Assembly (NCBI RefSeq): GCF_000341225.1
Contig: NZ_ANAC01000026.1
Span: 18,952-82,951, forward strand
Direction: 5' to 3'
Length of the DNA: 64,000 nucleotides
Source of the DNA: Nocardiopsis alba DSM 43377
GTDB lineage: Bacteria > Actinomycetota > Actinomycetes > Streptosporangiales > Streptosporangiaceae
Below the pieces are notes generated by a model, which saw only the letters and a list, made by a program, of their open reading frames with translations, made no database searches and was not told the origin of the DNA. The translations under genes were made by a program, and so were the position numbers. Numbering within the stretch: the first letter of the stretch is position 1; each line of letters starts with the position of its first letter. Of this stretch, positions 33,819 to 42,689 are shown one piece after another.

Positions 33819-36233
33819 CTACTCGCCGGAGTTCTCCCCGGTGGGGAGCGTGGCGGGTCGGACCGGATGCCATTCCTCGTTCCCGGGGTGCGTTCCACCG
33901 GCGCTCTCACGTCCGGAGCCGTCGCTCAGGAACACGATGACCGTGGCGCCCTTGGGCAGCCGCCGGCCGGGGTCGGGGTTGATCGCGGCCACGGAACCGG
34001 AGGGCTCGGAGGAGCGCAGGGTCGTACCGGAGACGTTCACCGAGTATCCGGCGTCCTCCAGCTGCGCCACCGCGGCCGACTCCGACATGCCGATCACGTT
34101 CGGGACCCCGCCGTCGTCGGAGGCCGGGCTGGCCTCCTCGTCCCCGTCATCGTCCTCGTCGGACGAGCGCGGTTCGGAGGTGGAACCGAAGCTTCCCGGT
34201 GCGGAGGCGAGCCGGCGGGTCTCCAGCCCCTCGTGGGCGCCGCGCATGGTCTCCTGCCAGATCGGCCCGGGGATCGTCGCCCCGTACACGACCGGGAAGT
34301 GGCGGCTGCCGATGGTGACGTTGCGCAGCGGGTACTGCTGCGGTCCGCGGGGGTCGCCCACGAACACGGCGCTGGCCATCTGCGGGGTGAAACCGGCGAA
34401 CCACGCGGCGGCCGAGCCGTCGGTCGTACCGGTCTTGCCGCCGGCGGGACGGCCGATGCCGAGGCTGGCCGCCGTACCGCCGTTGAAGGTCTGCGACAGC
34501 AGGTAGGCGGTTCCGTCGGCGACGTCCTCGCTGATGGCCCGCTCGCATTCGGGCTCGATGTCGATCGTGGTGCCGGCCTGGCGGTCCTCGATCTTGGTGA
34601 TGGCCTGCGGCTCGCAGTACATGCCGCCGGAGGCGAAGGTCGCGTAGGCGTTGGCCACCCGCATCGGGGAGACCTCCTCGCTGCCGAGCGTGAAGCTGCT
34701 GTTGGCGAGGGTGTTCTCGTTCTCCGTGAACAGTGTCCCGTCGGCCCGCTGTAGTCCGAGCCGCTCGGCCATCTTGATGGTGTCGCACAGACCGACCCGC
34801 GCCTGGAGCTGGGCGAAGAAGGTGTTGGAGGACGCCTTGGTGCCGGAGATCATGTTGTGGTTGCCGGCGTTGCTGTCACCGGCGTTGCTCAGGCTCCAAC
34901 TCTCCAGGCGGCCTCCGTTGCAGGAGGTCTGTCCGCTCACCGTGGTGGAGCTGGGCGAGTTGAACGAGGTGCTGAACGGCAGTCCCTCGTCGAGCGCGGC
35001 CGCCAGGGTGATCGCCTTGAAGGTCGAACCGGCCTGGAAACCGCTGCTGCCGCCCCGGTCGGAGTCGGTCGTGAAGTTGATCGACGTCTCGCCGAGCTTG
35101 CTCTCGTCCGGCCCGTAGTTGCGGCTCTGCATCATGCCGAGGATGTGGCCGGTGCCCGGCTCGATGACGGCCTGGGCGGCCACCTTGCGGGACTCGTTCT
35201 CACGCGGGACCCACTTGTCCACGGCGGCCTGGCCGGCCTCCTGGGTCTGCGGGTCCAGGGTCGTGTGGATCTCCAGTCCGGCGGTGCGCAGCCAGCGGGC
35301 CCGTTCGGTCTCGTTGGGGCCGAAGCGCTCGTCCTGCTCGATCTCCTGGACCACGTAGTCGCAGAAGAACGGCTGGTCGCTGGGCACGCATCCGTTGGGC
35401 GGGGTGTCCAGTTCGAGGTCGAGTTCGACCTTCTTGGCCTCCTCGGCCTCCTCCTCGGTGATGGCGCCGGTGACGACCATCCGGTCCAGGACGACGTTGC
35501 GCCGTTCCTCGGTCTGTTCGGGGAAGAAGCGCGGGTTGTACAGGTAGGGGTAGCGGACCAGGCCGGCGATGGTGGCCGCCTGGTCCAGCTTCAGCTCGCT
35601 CGCGGGCACCTGGAAGAAGTGCTGCGCGGCGGACTCGACGCCGTAGGCGCCATCGCTGAAGTAGGCGATGTTGAGGTAGCCCTCGAGGATCTCGTCCTTG
35701 GTCATCCTCTGTTCGAGGGCGATCGCGTACCGCAGCTCGCGGATCTTGCGGGCGATGGTCTCCTCGCGGGCGTGGTCGAGCTCCTCCTGGGAGGTGGCCG
35801 CTTCGATCTGGACGTTCTTGACGTACTGCTGGGTGATGGAGGAGGCGCCCTCGGTGTTGCCGCCCATCGTGCGGACGGCGGCGCGCAGGGTGCCGGACAC
35901 GTCAAGTCCGCCGTGGTCGTAGAAGCGCGAGTCCTCGATCGCGAGGATCGCGTCGCGCATCACCGGGGAGATGTCGTCGAACTCGACCAGTTCGCGGTTC
36001 TGGTCGAAGATCTCGGCGATCACACCGCCGTCCCGGTCATAGATGGTGGAGCGTTGCGGGGGAGGCGGGGTCTCCAGTTGGCTGGGCATCTCCAGGAAGC
36101 CGGCGGCCACGTTGCGGGCGGTGATCCCCAGACCACCGACCGCGGGGAGGGCCAACGCGGCGACGAGGAGGCCGGCGACCACGCCGACGATCATGAGTTG
36201 GCTGATTCTTTGAAGCAATGTCCCCTGACCCAC
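33819..36233 (-). CDS. Class A penicillin-binding protein, PonA2-like, with PASTA domain
   Basis: An 804-aa bifunctional peptidoglycan synthase anchored by one TM segment (MIVGVVAGLLVAALALPAVG). The glycosyltransferase has catalytic Glu100 in AIEDSRFYDHGG and SSITQQYVKN. The transpeptidase has Ser403 and Lys406 (AGSTFK), S468-S-N470 and K600-T-G602. One PASTA domain (about 705-770, VPNVIGMSESAAVAQLEDAG) follows an acidic linker. TAGTCT (36245-36240) lies 6 nt before GTG 36233, giving a leaderless start. It corresponds in position to mycobacterial ponA2. Confidence 0.95.
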   Translation of the reverse strand: MGQGTLLQRISQLMIVGVVAGLLVAALALPAVGGLGITARNVAAGFLEMPSQLETPPPPQRSTIYDRDGGVIAEIFDQNRELVEFDDISPVMRDAILAIEDSRFYDHGGLDVSGTLRAAVRTMGGNTEGASSITQQYVKNVQIEAATSQEELDHAREETIARKIRELRYAIALEQRMTKDEILEGYLNIAYFSDGAYGVESAAQHFFQVPASELKLDQAATIAGLVRYPYLYNPRFFPEQTEERRNVVLDRMVVTGAITEEEAEEAKKVELDLELDTPPNGCVPSDQPFFCDYVVQEIEQDERFGPNETERARWLRTAGLEIHTTLDPQTQEAGQAAVDKWVPRENESRKVAAQAVIEPGTGHILGMMQSRNYGPDESKLGETSINFTTDSDRGGSSGFQAGSTFKAITLAAALDEGLPFSTSFNSPSSTTVSGQTSCNGGRLESWSLSNAGDSNAGNHNMISGTKASSNTFFAQLQARVGLCDTIKMAERLGLQRADGTLFTENENTLANSSFTLGSEEVSPMRVANAYATFASGGMYCEPQAITKIEDRQAGTTIDIEPECERAISEDVADGTAYLLSQTFNGGTAASLGIGRPAGGKTGTTDGSAAAWFAGFTPQMASAVFVGDPRGPQQYPLRNVTIGSRHFPVVYGATIPGPIWQETMRGAHEGLETRRLASAPGSFGSTSEPRSSDEDDDGDEEASPASDDGGVPNVIGMSESAAVAQLEDAGYSVNVSGTTLRSSEPSGSVAAINPDPGRRLPKGATVIVFLSDGSGRESAGGTHPGNEEWHPVRPATLPTGENSGE

Positions 36234-36739
36234 CCCATCAGACTAAGTGACCGCGAACGCGATAAAGCGGTGCGATCGGCGCCGGACGTTGCGTTTCACG
36301 CGATAACGCCCGACTCCACGCACGAGCCGTGCCCCTTGATCATCTTTACACGCTTATCGCCGAACAGATCCGGTGCGGTTCGACCGACGCACGTCGTTCT
36401 CCTGGTGGGAGCGGGTGGTCGATCGGCCATGTCGGGACCCGTACGGGTCATGCCCGGTGAGACGGGAGGCGGGGCGCCCGGGTTCTGTCGGTTCGACGGT
36501 CCGAACCTTGTTTTCCAGAGACGAAGGTGTGGCGACACCGCGCGTGTCGCCTATCCCGTTCGACGGTACGAGGCCGCCGTGTCACCCTCCACTCAACCAG
36601 AGCACACCGACCACCTGTGACCGAGAAACCGATCACATGTCGGGAGAACGACCGAATCCGGAACGAACGGTGCGCGTGAGGCGCTCTCCACCGGCGAATC
36701 GGCGCCGACGCGTCGTTCGTCACCCTGGCACCGCGATCC
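36234..36739. other. Intergenic region (506 bp) where a WhiB gene is expected but absent
   Basis: No frame on either strand shows the four-Cys iron-sulfur pattern or the GVWGG turn of WhiB proteins. The only signal seen is the -10 box of the PBP gene at 36245-36240. It appears non-coding. Confidence 0.6.
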
Positions 36740-37933
36740 CTATCCTTCCGTCTCCGGGGCGGCGCCCGCCAGGGACGCGCCGATGCCGCGCAGCCCGTTC
36801 AGGTCGTGCACGGCCTCGGCGCGGTCGGCGACCTCGACCGTCCGGATCCCCGGGTGGGCGGCCAGTGTCCGGTCCCGCAGGAGCAGCTCCCGTTCGCGTG
36901 CGCGCACCCGCTCGGCGTGCAGGCGCAGCGCCGCGGCGGCCAGGGGGTGTTCTCCCGTGCCCTCCAGCGACTCCGCCGCCTCCAAGGCCTCCTGAGCGCT
37001 CAGTTCGGCGGCCGGGCCGGCGGGAAGGGGGTGGGTCCGGTTCAGGACCAGCCCGGCCGGAGACATCGAGTCCCGGCGCAGCCGTTCGATGAAGAAGGAG
37101 GCCTCGCGCAGGGGGTCGGGCTCGGGCGCGGCCACGACCAGGAACGCGGTGTCGGGGCCGCGGAGCGACCGGTAGGTGCGTTCCGCCCGTTCCTGGAAGC
37201 CGCCGAACACCGCGTCGAAGGCGGAGACGAAGGAGCGCAGGTCGTTCAGGAAACCGGGGCCCGTGATCCTCCCGATCACCGAGCCGACCACGTCGAAGCC
37301 CGCGCCCAGGAAGCGGAGGACCCCGTTGCCCTTCGGGGCGGTCAGGAAGCGGACGAGCCCGCCGTCCAGGAACCGGCCCAGCCGTTTCGGCGCGTCCAGG
37401 AAGTCCAGGGCGGACCGGCTGGGAGGGGTGTCGACGACGATCAGATCCCAGGCCTCGGAGCGGCGCAGCTGCCCCAACTTCTCCATGGCCATGTACTCCT
37501 GCGTGCCGGAGAAGCCCGTGGAGAGGGATCGGTAGAAGGGGTTGGCCAGGATCCGGCGGGCTCTCTCGGGGTCGGCGTGCTCCTCGACGATCTCGTCGAA
37601 GGTCCGCTTCATGTCGAGCATCATCGCGTGCAGTTCGCCTCGCCCGGAGGAACCCTCCGCGTCCTCCCGCGAAGTGACGGGGCGCGGCGTGTGGTCCAGC
37701 CGGTCCAGGCCCATGGCCTGGGCCAGTCGGCGGGCCGGGTCCACGGTGATCACGACCGTGCGTCGTCCGCGTTCGGCGGCCCGCAGGGCCAACGCGGCCG
37801 CCGTGGTGGTCTTGCCGACGCCGCCGGAGCCGCAGCACACCACGACCCGTGTGGCGACGTCGTCGATCAGGGCGTCCACGTCCAGGGGTGGGGGTTCGGG
37901 ACGAGCGGTCCGCGGTCTCGCCGCCTCGGTCAT
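36740..37933 (-). CDS. ArsA/Get3-like ATPase (second of pair)
   Basis: A 397-aa SIMIBI ATPase. Residues 30-60 hold VVVCCGSGGVGKTTTAAALA, a deviant P-loop, then VVITVDPARRLAQAMGLD (switch I-like) and DLIVVDTPPSRSALDFLDAP (switch II). It lacks arsenic-binding Cys motifs, so arsenite transport is unlikely. Homologues (Rv3680 in Mycobacterium) belong to a Get3-like pair implicated in envelope function. ATG 37933 overlaps the upstream gene as ATGA, so the two subunits are probably made in equal amounts and may form a heterodimer. Confidence 0.92.
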   Translation of the reverse strand: MTEAARPRTARPEPPPLDVDALIDDVATRVVVCCGSGGVGKTTTAAALALRAAERGRRTVVITVDPARRLAQAMGLDRLDHTPRPVTSREDAEGSSGRGELHAMMLDMKRTFDEIVEEHADPERARRILANPFYRSLSTGFSGTQEYMAMEKLGQLRRSEAWDLIVVDTPPSRSALDFLDAPKRLGRFLDGGLVRFLTAPKGNGVLRFLGAGFDVVGSVIGRITGPGFLNDLRSFVSAFDAVFGGFQERAERTYRSLRGPDTAFLVVAAPEPDPLREASFFIERLRRDSMSPAGLVLNRTHPLPAGPAAELSAQEALEAAESLEGTGEHPLAAAALRLHAERVRARERELLLRDRTLAAHPGIRTVEVADRAEAVHDLNGLRGIGASLAGAAPETEG

Positions 37934-38979
37934 CGACGTGCCCCCTGTTCGGTCAGTCTTCGCGCCAGCCCGGACAGCGCGGATCGTGGCGCGCCCGATT
38001 CCAGACGGGACAGGGTCAGGAGAGGGCGGCCGGTCTCTCGGAGTTCGCCGAGGAGGCGTAGTTCCAGGAGGTGGCGCAGCGCGTACGTTCGCAGTTCGGA
38101 GGCCAGGCCCTCGGACAGGAGCGCGGGATCGTCCAGCCCGGCGGCCTTCAGGCCTTCGGTGATGGCGTCGACGTCCGGGCCCGCCGCGGCGGTGGCGGAC
38201 AGATCGGCCGCGTCGAGCAGCGTCGGGCCGACCATGTTCACGATCACGGCCCCGACGCGCAGCCCGGACGCCTCGATCTCGGCGATCCCCTCTCGGGTCT
38301 CCTGGACGGGCATCTCCTCCGGCGTCGTCACGAAGTGCACGCGGGTCCGGTCGGAGCGGACGACCTTCATGGCCCGTTCGGCCTGGTCGTGGACGGGACC
38401 GGTGGTGGCCAGGCCGGCCACCTCGGAGTGCACGTTCAGGAACGACCCGATCCGTCCGGTCGGCGGGGCGTCCAGCACCACCGCGTCGTAGTGGTGGCGT
38501 CCGGTGCCGGAACCCGGCGGGCGGCGCCGCCCGCCCTCACGGCGCTGGACCGCCTCGGTGATCTTGCCCGTGAGTAGAACGTCCCTCAGCCCGGGGGCGA
38601 TGGAGGTGGCGAAGTCCACGGCGCCCAACCCGGTCAGGGCCCGGCCGGCGCGCCGCATCCCGTAGAACAGGTCCAGGTACTCCAGGAGCGCGGCCTCGGC
38701 GTCCGCCGCCAGGACGGACACGGAACCGCCGCCCGGGGCCGAGAGCGCCTCGCGTTCCTCATGAGGGAGGGGATCGCTTTCGAGGAGGGACGCCACCCCT
38801 TGGCGTCCTTCGACCTCCACCAGCAGCACCCGTCCACCGTCGGTGGCCAGGGCCAACGCCAAAGCGGTGGCGACGGTCGTCTTCCCGGTGCCGCCCTTGC
38901 CCGTCACGATGTGCAATCGGGCCCCGGCGAACGCCTCTTCGGGGCCGCCGTCGTGCGGTCCGTCCTCACGCTCGTTCAC
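37930..38979 (-). CDS. ArsA/Get3-like ATPase (first of pair)
   Basis: A 349-aa ATPase with P-loop VTGKGGTGKTTVATALALAL (about residues 18-40), VLLVEVEGRQGVASLL and DAVVLDAPPTGRIGSFLNV. It is the partner of the following gene and homologous to Rv3679. GTG 38979 lies 7 nt after TAGACT (38992-38987), so the transcript is probably leaderless and covers both ATPase genes. A Gly/Arg-rich insert (GGRRRPPGSGTGRHH) precedes switch II. No arsenic-resistance genes are nearby. Confidence 0.92.
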   Translation of the reverse strand: MNEREDGPHDGGPEEAFAGARLHIVTGKGGTGKTTVATALALALATDGGRVLLVEVEGRQGVASLLESDPLPHEEREALSAPGGGSVSVLAADAEAALLEYLDLFYGMRRAGRALTGLGAVDFATSIAPGLRDVLLTGKITEAVQRREGGRRRPPGSGTGRHHYDAVVLDAPPTGRIGSFLNVHSEVAGLATTGPVHDQAERAMKVVRSDRTRVHFVTTPEEMPVQETREGIAEIEASGLRVGAVIVNMVGPTLLDAADLSATAAAGPDVDAITEGLKAAGLDDPALLSEGLASELRTYALRHLLELRLLGELRETGRPLLTLSRLESGAPRSALSGLARRLTEQGARR

Positions 38980-39125
38980 CTTACGGAGTCTATGCGTGCG
39001 CCTCTCTCGGGGGTGGGGCGAGGGGCGGGTGGTTCTCCTGTCCACCGAGGGGGCCCGGGTGAGTAAGGTGGCGGCGTCGAGGTGCGGTCCTTCGGGCCGC
39101 CTGTCAGCGAAGAGGGGTAGTAACG

Positions 39126-39299
39126 ATGACCCGGTGGGAGTACCAGAGTGTGGCGCTGCTGTCGCACGCCACCAAGCAGATCCTGGACGGTTGGGGCGAG
39201 GACGGCTGGGAGCTCGTCAGCGTCGTCCCCGCGCCACTGCCCGAGGGAGCGGACCCGCGTAACCAGCAGTACGTCGCGTACATGAAGCGGGCCAAGTAG
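39126..39299 (+). CDS. DUF4177-like small protein (57 aa)
   Basis: The product contains RWEYQSVALLSHATKQILDG, WGEDGWELVSVVPAP and QQYVAYMKR. The WEY...WGxDGWELVSV pattern is that of DUF4177-type proteins, made of a beta-alpha-beta-beta unit. ATG 39126 follows GAGGGG by about 9 nt. The stop codon abuts the ATG of the RidA gene, so the two are translated together. The same small gene precedes RidA in other actinobacteria. Function unknown. Confidence 0.82.
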   Translation: MTRWEYQSVALLSHATKQILDGWGEDGWELVSVVPAPLPEGADPRNQQYVAYMKRAK

Positions 39300-39761
39300 A
39301 TGGCGACCCCCGAGGAGCGGATCGTCGAGCTGGGCCTGACCCTGCCCGAGGTGGTGCCCCCGGTCGCGGCGTACCGCCCCTCCGTGCGCAGTGGCGACCA
39401 CGTGTACGTCTCCGGGCAGCTTCCCTTCGTCGAGGGTGAGCTCCCCGCGACCGGCAAGGTCGGTGCCGAGGTCGACGCGGACCGGGCGCGGGAACTGGCC
39501 GCCGTGTGCGCGCTCAACGCCATCGCTGCGGTCAAGGCCGAGGTCGGCGACCTGTCGAAGGTCGTGCGGATCGTGAAGGTCGGCGGTTTCGTCGCGAGCA
39601 CCCCCGACTTCACCGGACAGCCCGGGGTCATCAACGGGGCGAGCGAACTGCTCGGCGAGGTGTTCGGCGAGGCCGGGGTGCACGCCCGGGCGGCCGTCGG
39701 CGTCGTCGCCCTGCCGTTGGACGCGCCGGTCGAGGTCGACATGGTCGTCGAGGTCCGCTGA
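39300..39761 (+). CDS. RidA/YjgF family protein
   Basis: A 153-aa protein of the RidA family, which removes reactive enamine/imine intermediates from PLP enzymes. It has PPVAAYRPSVRSGDHVYVSG, LNAIAAVKAEVGDLSKVVRI, and the C-terminal region GVHARAAVGVVALPLDAPVE. There the Arg that binds the substrate carboxylate precedes the conserved Ala-Val-Gly. It belongs to the extended actinobacterial branch (Rv3678c-like). ATG 39300 is immediately after the preceding stop. Confidence 0.92.
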   Translation: MATPEERIVELGLTLPEVVPPVAAYRPSVRSGDHVYVSGQLPFVEGELPATGKVGAEVDADRARELAAVCALNAIAAVKAEVGDLSKVVRIVKVGGFVASTPDFTGQPGVINGASELLGEVFGEAGVHARAAVGVVALPLDAPVEVDMVVEVR

Positions 39762-39819
39762 CCGCTTCTGAGACGATGCGGGTCATGGCGCGGCTTTCGT
39801 GAACGACAGGAGTGCGTCG

Positions 39820-40653
39820 ATGACCGAGAACGATGGTGTGGCCCGACCCCGTACCGCCGCCACCGTGATGCTGGTGCGTCCGGTGGCGGAGGCGTCGGGT
39901 TCCCCGGCGGAGCGCCCCGTGGAGGTCCTGCTCATGCGCAGGGTCGCCTCCATGGGGTTCGCTCCGGGGGCCTACGTCTTCCCCGGGGGGAGGGTGGACG
40001 AACGCGATGCCGACGGCGGTGTCCCCTGGACCGGCCCGAGCCCCGAGGAGTGGGCCGGGGTCCTGGGCACCGATGTGCGGACCGCGCGGGCGCTGGTCTG
40101 CGCCGCGGTGCGGGAGACCTTCGAGGAGACCGGGGTCCTACTGGCCGGTGCTCCGGAGGGTGGGGAGATCACCCCGTTGGATACCGCGACCGAGGACTGG
40201 GAGCGGGATCGGCTGGGGCTCATCGACCGTTCGCGCTCCTTCACCGAGGTCCTGTCCCGGCGCGGACTGGTGTTGCGCTCGGAGTGGTTGCGGGCCTGGT
40301 CCCGGTGGATCACCCCCGCCCGTGAACCGCGTCGTTACGACACCTGGTTCTTCACGGCCGAGCTGCCTCCGGGGCAGGAACCGCGTGACGTGGGCGGGGA
40401 GGCCGACCACACCCTGTGGGTGGACCCCTCCATCGTGGCGGACGAATGGCACGCGGGGCGGATGCCGATGCTTCCTCCGACGGTGATCGCCTGCGCCGAA
40501 CTGGCGGATCGGCGGACCCTCGAAGGTGTACGAAGCGCACTTCGGGATATCTTTCCCATCGAACCGGACGTTCGGGAGATCGACGGACAACTCCGCGTCG
40601 TCGCCCCGGACGGCAGGGACTTCCCCCTACCCAGGCCCGACGCGACGCCCTGA
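39820..40653 (+). CDS. NUDIX hydrolase
   Basis: A 277-aa protein of the long actinobacterial NUDIX group. LLMRRVASMGFAPGAYVFPG precedes the box GGRVDERDADGG...AAVRETFEETGVLL, in which the spacing between Gly and REtxEE is expanded. Such enzymes may act on CoA derivatives or similar diphosphates. ATG 39820 has AGGAG 7 nt upstream. It lies between ridA and the MBL hydrolase and is probably co-transcribed with them. Substrate unknown. Confidence 0.87.
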   Translation: MTENDGVARPRTAATVMLVRPVAEASGSPAERPVEVLLMRRVASMGFAPGAYVFPGGRVDERDADGGVPWTGPSPEEWAGVLGTDVRTARALVCAAVRETFEETGVLLAGAPEGGEITPLDTATEDWERDRLGLIDRSRSFTEVLSRRGLVLRSEWLRAWSRWITPAREPRRYDTWFFTAELPPGQEPRDVGGEADHTLWVDPSIVADEWHAGRMPMLPPTVIACAELADRRTLEGVRSALRDIFPIEPDVREIDGQLRVVAPDGRDFPLPRPDATP

Positions 40654-40805
40654 GATCGCGCCACGGGACCGACCTCGTGGCGGACGCGACGCGAAAGACG
40701 GAACCGTCCGACGGTGTGGGACCTCCTCACCGCGGGCAGGTTCCCGCCATGTCCTCTCGGCCGTCCTCCGTACCGGTCCGGTTCCGGCGAGTGAAGCGAG
40801 GTGCG

Positions 40806-41612
40806 ATGAGGATCGACGGTTCCGGAACGCTGCGTGCGGGCTGCGTGCTCTGCCCCAACCCGGGTCCCATGACCTTGGAGGGGACCAACACCTGGATCCT
40901 GCGCGAGCCGGGCGCGCGCGGGGTCGTGGTCGTCGACCCGGGCCCGCACGACGAACGACACCTGGAACGGGTGGCGCGGAACGTGCAGGAACAGGGCGCC
41001 CAGGTGCAGATGGCCCTGGTGACCCACCGACACTTCGACCACTCGGAGGGGTCGCGCTACTTCTCCGAACTGACGGGCGCCCCCGTGCACGCGGTCGATC
41101 CGGACATGCGGGTGGGCGGAGAGGGGCTGGAGGACGGGAGCACGATCGTCGCCGACGGTCTGGAGCTCGGGGTGATCGCGACACCGGGGCACACCGACGA
41201 CTCGATCTGTCTTCTTCTGGAGGCCGACGGCGCCATCCTGACCGGGGACACGATCCTGGGGCACGGGACCCCCGTGATCGACGGGGACGACGGCCTGGCC
41301 CCCTATATGGAATCGCTCTATCGATTGCGCGAGCTGGTCCGCGAACACCAGGTGCGCACCCTGCTGCCGGGGCACGGGCCGATTCTGACCTCACCGGCCA
41401 CGGTCCTCGACTCCTATATCGACCACCGTGAGTCACGCCTGGAACAGGTCCGGGACGCGGTCCGCGCGGGCGCCGGCACGGTCGAGGAGGTCGTCGACCG
41501 CGTCTACCCGGAGGTCGTCGAGAGCGTCCGGCCCGCGGCGGCCTCCTCGGTCCGCGCCCAGCTCCGATACCTGGCGGTCAAGGGGGAGCTCCCCGAGGGT
41601 GTCGAGGGCTGA
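40806..41612 (+). CDS. MBL-fold metallo-hydrolase (Rv3677c-like)
   Basis: A 268-aa protein with the metallo-beta-lactamase fold. Zinc ligands are visible in LVTHRHFDHSEG (HXHXDH), IATPGHTDDS, LTGDTILGHG and LLPGHGPI. A C-terminal winged-helix-like region (VDRVYPEVVESVRPAAASSV) is typical of the LACTB2-like group. LACTB2 is a ribonuclease, so RNA or a thioester are plausible substrates. ATG 40806 is preceded by GAGG; GTG 40791 in frame is an alternative. Confidence 0.9.
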   Translation: MRIDGSGTLRAGCVLCPNPGPMTLEGTNTWILREPGARGVVVVDPGPHDERHLERVARNVQEQGAQVQMALVTHRHFDHSEGSRYFSELTGAPVHAVDPDMRVGGEGLEDGSTIVADGLELGVIATPGHTDDSICLLLEADGAILTGDTILGHGTPVIDGDDGLAPYMESLYRLRELVREHQVRTLLPGHGPILTSPATVLDSYIDHRESRLEQVRDAVRAGAGTVEEVVDRVYPEVVESVRPAAASSVRAQLRYLAVKGELPEGVEG

Positions 41613-41636
41613 CCGGACGGAAGGGGCCCGGACAGA

Positions 41637-41674
41637 GCTGTGGCCGCCACCCCGGAGGGTGACGGCCGCACAGC
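41637..41674. terminator. Bidirectional terminator
   Basis: Long hairpin GCTGTGGCCGCCACCC against GGGTGACGGCCGCACAGC with one bulge and one mismatch, between the convergent MBL and crp genes. Confidence 0.75.
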
Positions 41675-41724
41675 GTTCGTGGTCGTCGTGTTCGCGTCGC
41701 GGCCACCACGAGCCGCGTCACGTC

Positions 41725-42408
41725 CTAACGGGCGCGACGACGCATCCGCTCGACGTCCAGCAGCACCACGGCCTTGGCCTCGATCCGCAGCCAGCCGCGC
41801 AGGGCGAACTCGGCGAGGGCCTTGTTGACCGTCTCACGGGAGGCGCCGACGAGCTGGGCGAGCTCCTCCTGGGTGAGGTCGTGGTGGACGTGCAGGCCGT
41901 CGTCGCCCTCCTTGCCGAACTTGTCGGCGAGTTCGAGCAGGGCCTTGGCCACACGGCCGGGAACGTCGGTGAAGACCAGGTCGGCCATCACGTCGTTGGT
42001 ACGGCGCAGACGGGCGGCCAGCGACTTCAGCAGCTGTAGGCCCACCTGCGGGCGGCTGGACAGGAACGGCCGCAGGTCGTCGTGGCCCAGCCCGGCGAGC
42101 ACGGAGTCGGTGACGGCCACGGCGCTCGCGGTGCGCGGGCGCGGGTCGAACAGCGACAACTCACCGAACATCTCGCTGGGGCCGAGTACACCCAGCAGGT
42201 TCTCGCGACCGTCGACGGCCGTGCGGGTCAGCTTCACCTTCCCGCTGAGGATCACGTACAGGCGGTCGCCCTCGTCACCCTCGTTGAACAGGGTCTGACC
42301 GCGGCCGAGACGCACCTCGTTCACCGAAGAGCGGAGCGCGGCCGTGTCCTCCTCGTCCAGCGCCTCGAACAGAGGAGCCTTCCGGAGCACCTCGTTGATC
42401 TCGTCCAC
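41725..42408 (-). CDS. crp: Crp/Fnr-family global regulator (Crp/GlxR type)
   Basis: A 227-aa cAMP-receptor-like protein. The cyclic-nucleotide domain (about 15-130) contains FNEGDEGDRLYVILSGKVKL and the phosphate-binding GEMFGELSLFDPRPRTASA-like cassette (here PSEMFGELSLFD, then RTASA). The C-terminal winged helix has DLTQEELAQLVGASRETVNK. It corresponds to mycobacterial Rv3676 and corynebacterial GlxR, regulators of respiration and carbon use. GTG 42408 has AGGAGG 4 nt upstream. A near-consensus Crp site lies 30 bp upstream of its start, implying autoregulation. Confidence 0.94.
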   Translation of the reverse strand: MDEINEVLRKAPLFEALDEEDTAALRSSVNEVRLGRGQTLFNEGDEGDRLYVILSGKVKLTRTAVDGRENLLGVLGPSEMFGELSLFDPRPRTASAVAVTDSVLAGLGHDDLRPFLSSRPQVGLQLLKSLAARLRRTNDVMADLVFTDVPGRVAKALLELADKFGKEGDDGLHVHHDLTQEELAQLVGASRETVNKALAEFALRGWLRIEAKAVVLLDVERMRRRAR

Positions 42409-42437
42409 ACGTCCTCCTAAAACCTGACCGTCAACAG

Positions 42438-42453
42438 TGTGACGTATATCGCA
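42438..42453. promoter_or_regulatory. Crp/GlxR operator in the crp-nth intergenic region
   Basis: TGTGACGTATATCGCA matches TGTGANNTANNTCACA at all defined positions but one (G for A). It lies 30 bp before the crp start codon and overlaps TATACG, a possible -10 box of crp. Confidence 0.7.
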
Positions 42454-42689
42454 ACCGAGTGTGAAACCAGGTCGTTACCTCGGCTTGTCCGCCGGGAGAC
42501 AACGTGCCCACAACAGCCGACGTCAGCCCCTACGATCCTAGTCGTCATCGGCCTGTCGCAGGGATGCCCGCGCCGGTCGACCGGGACATTGGTTACATAA
42601 TCTCGGTCACCGGTCGTAATGCCGAGGTGAGCCATGGGGGTGGAGCGTCCCGGGCGCCGTCTCCGGGAGCGGACGCCTACCCTGTGACG

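Noticed and set aside
36234..36739. Hidden whiB gene
   Set aside because: Frames on both strands were read for the four-Cys and GVWGG patterns; none found.
36740..38979. Arsenite-export system
   Set aside because: The two ArsA-like ATPases lack arsenic-binding Cys motifs and have no arsB, arsR or arsC neighbours; position matches Rv3679-Rv3680.
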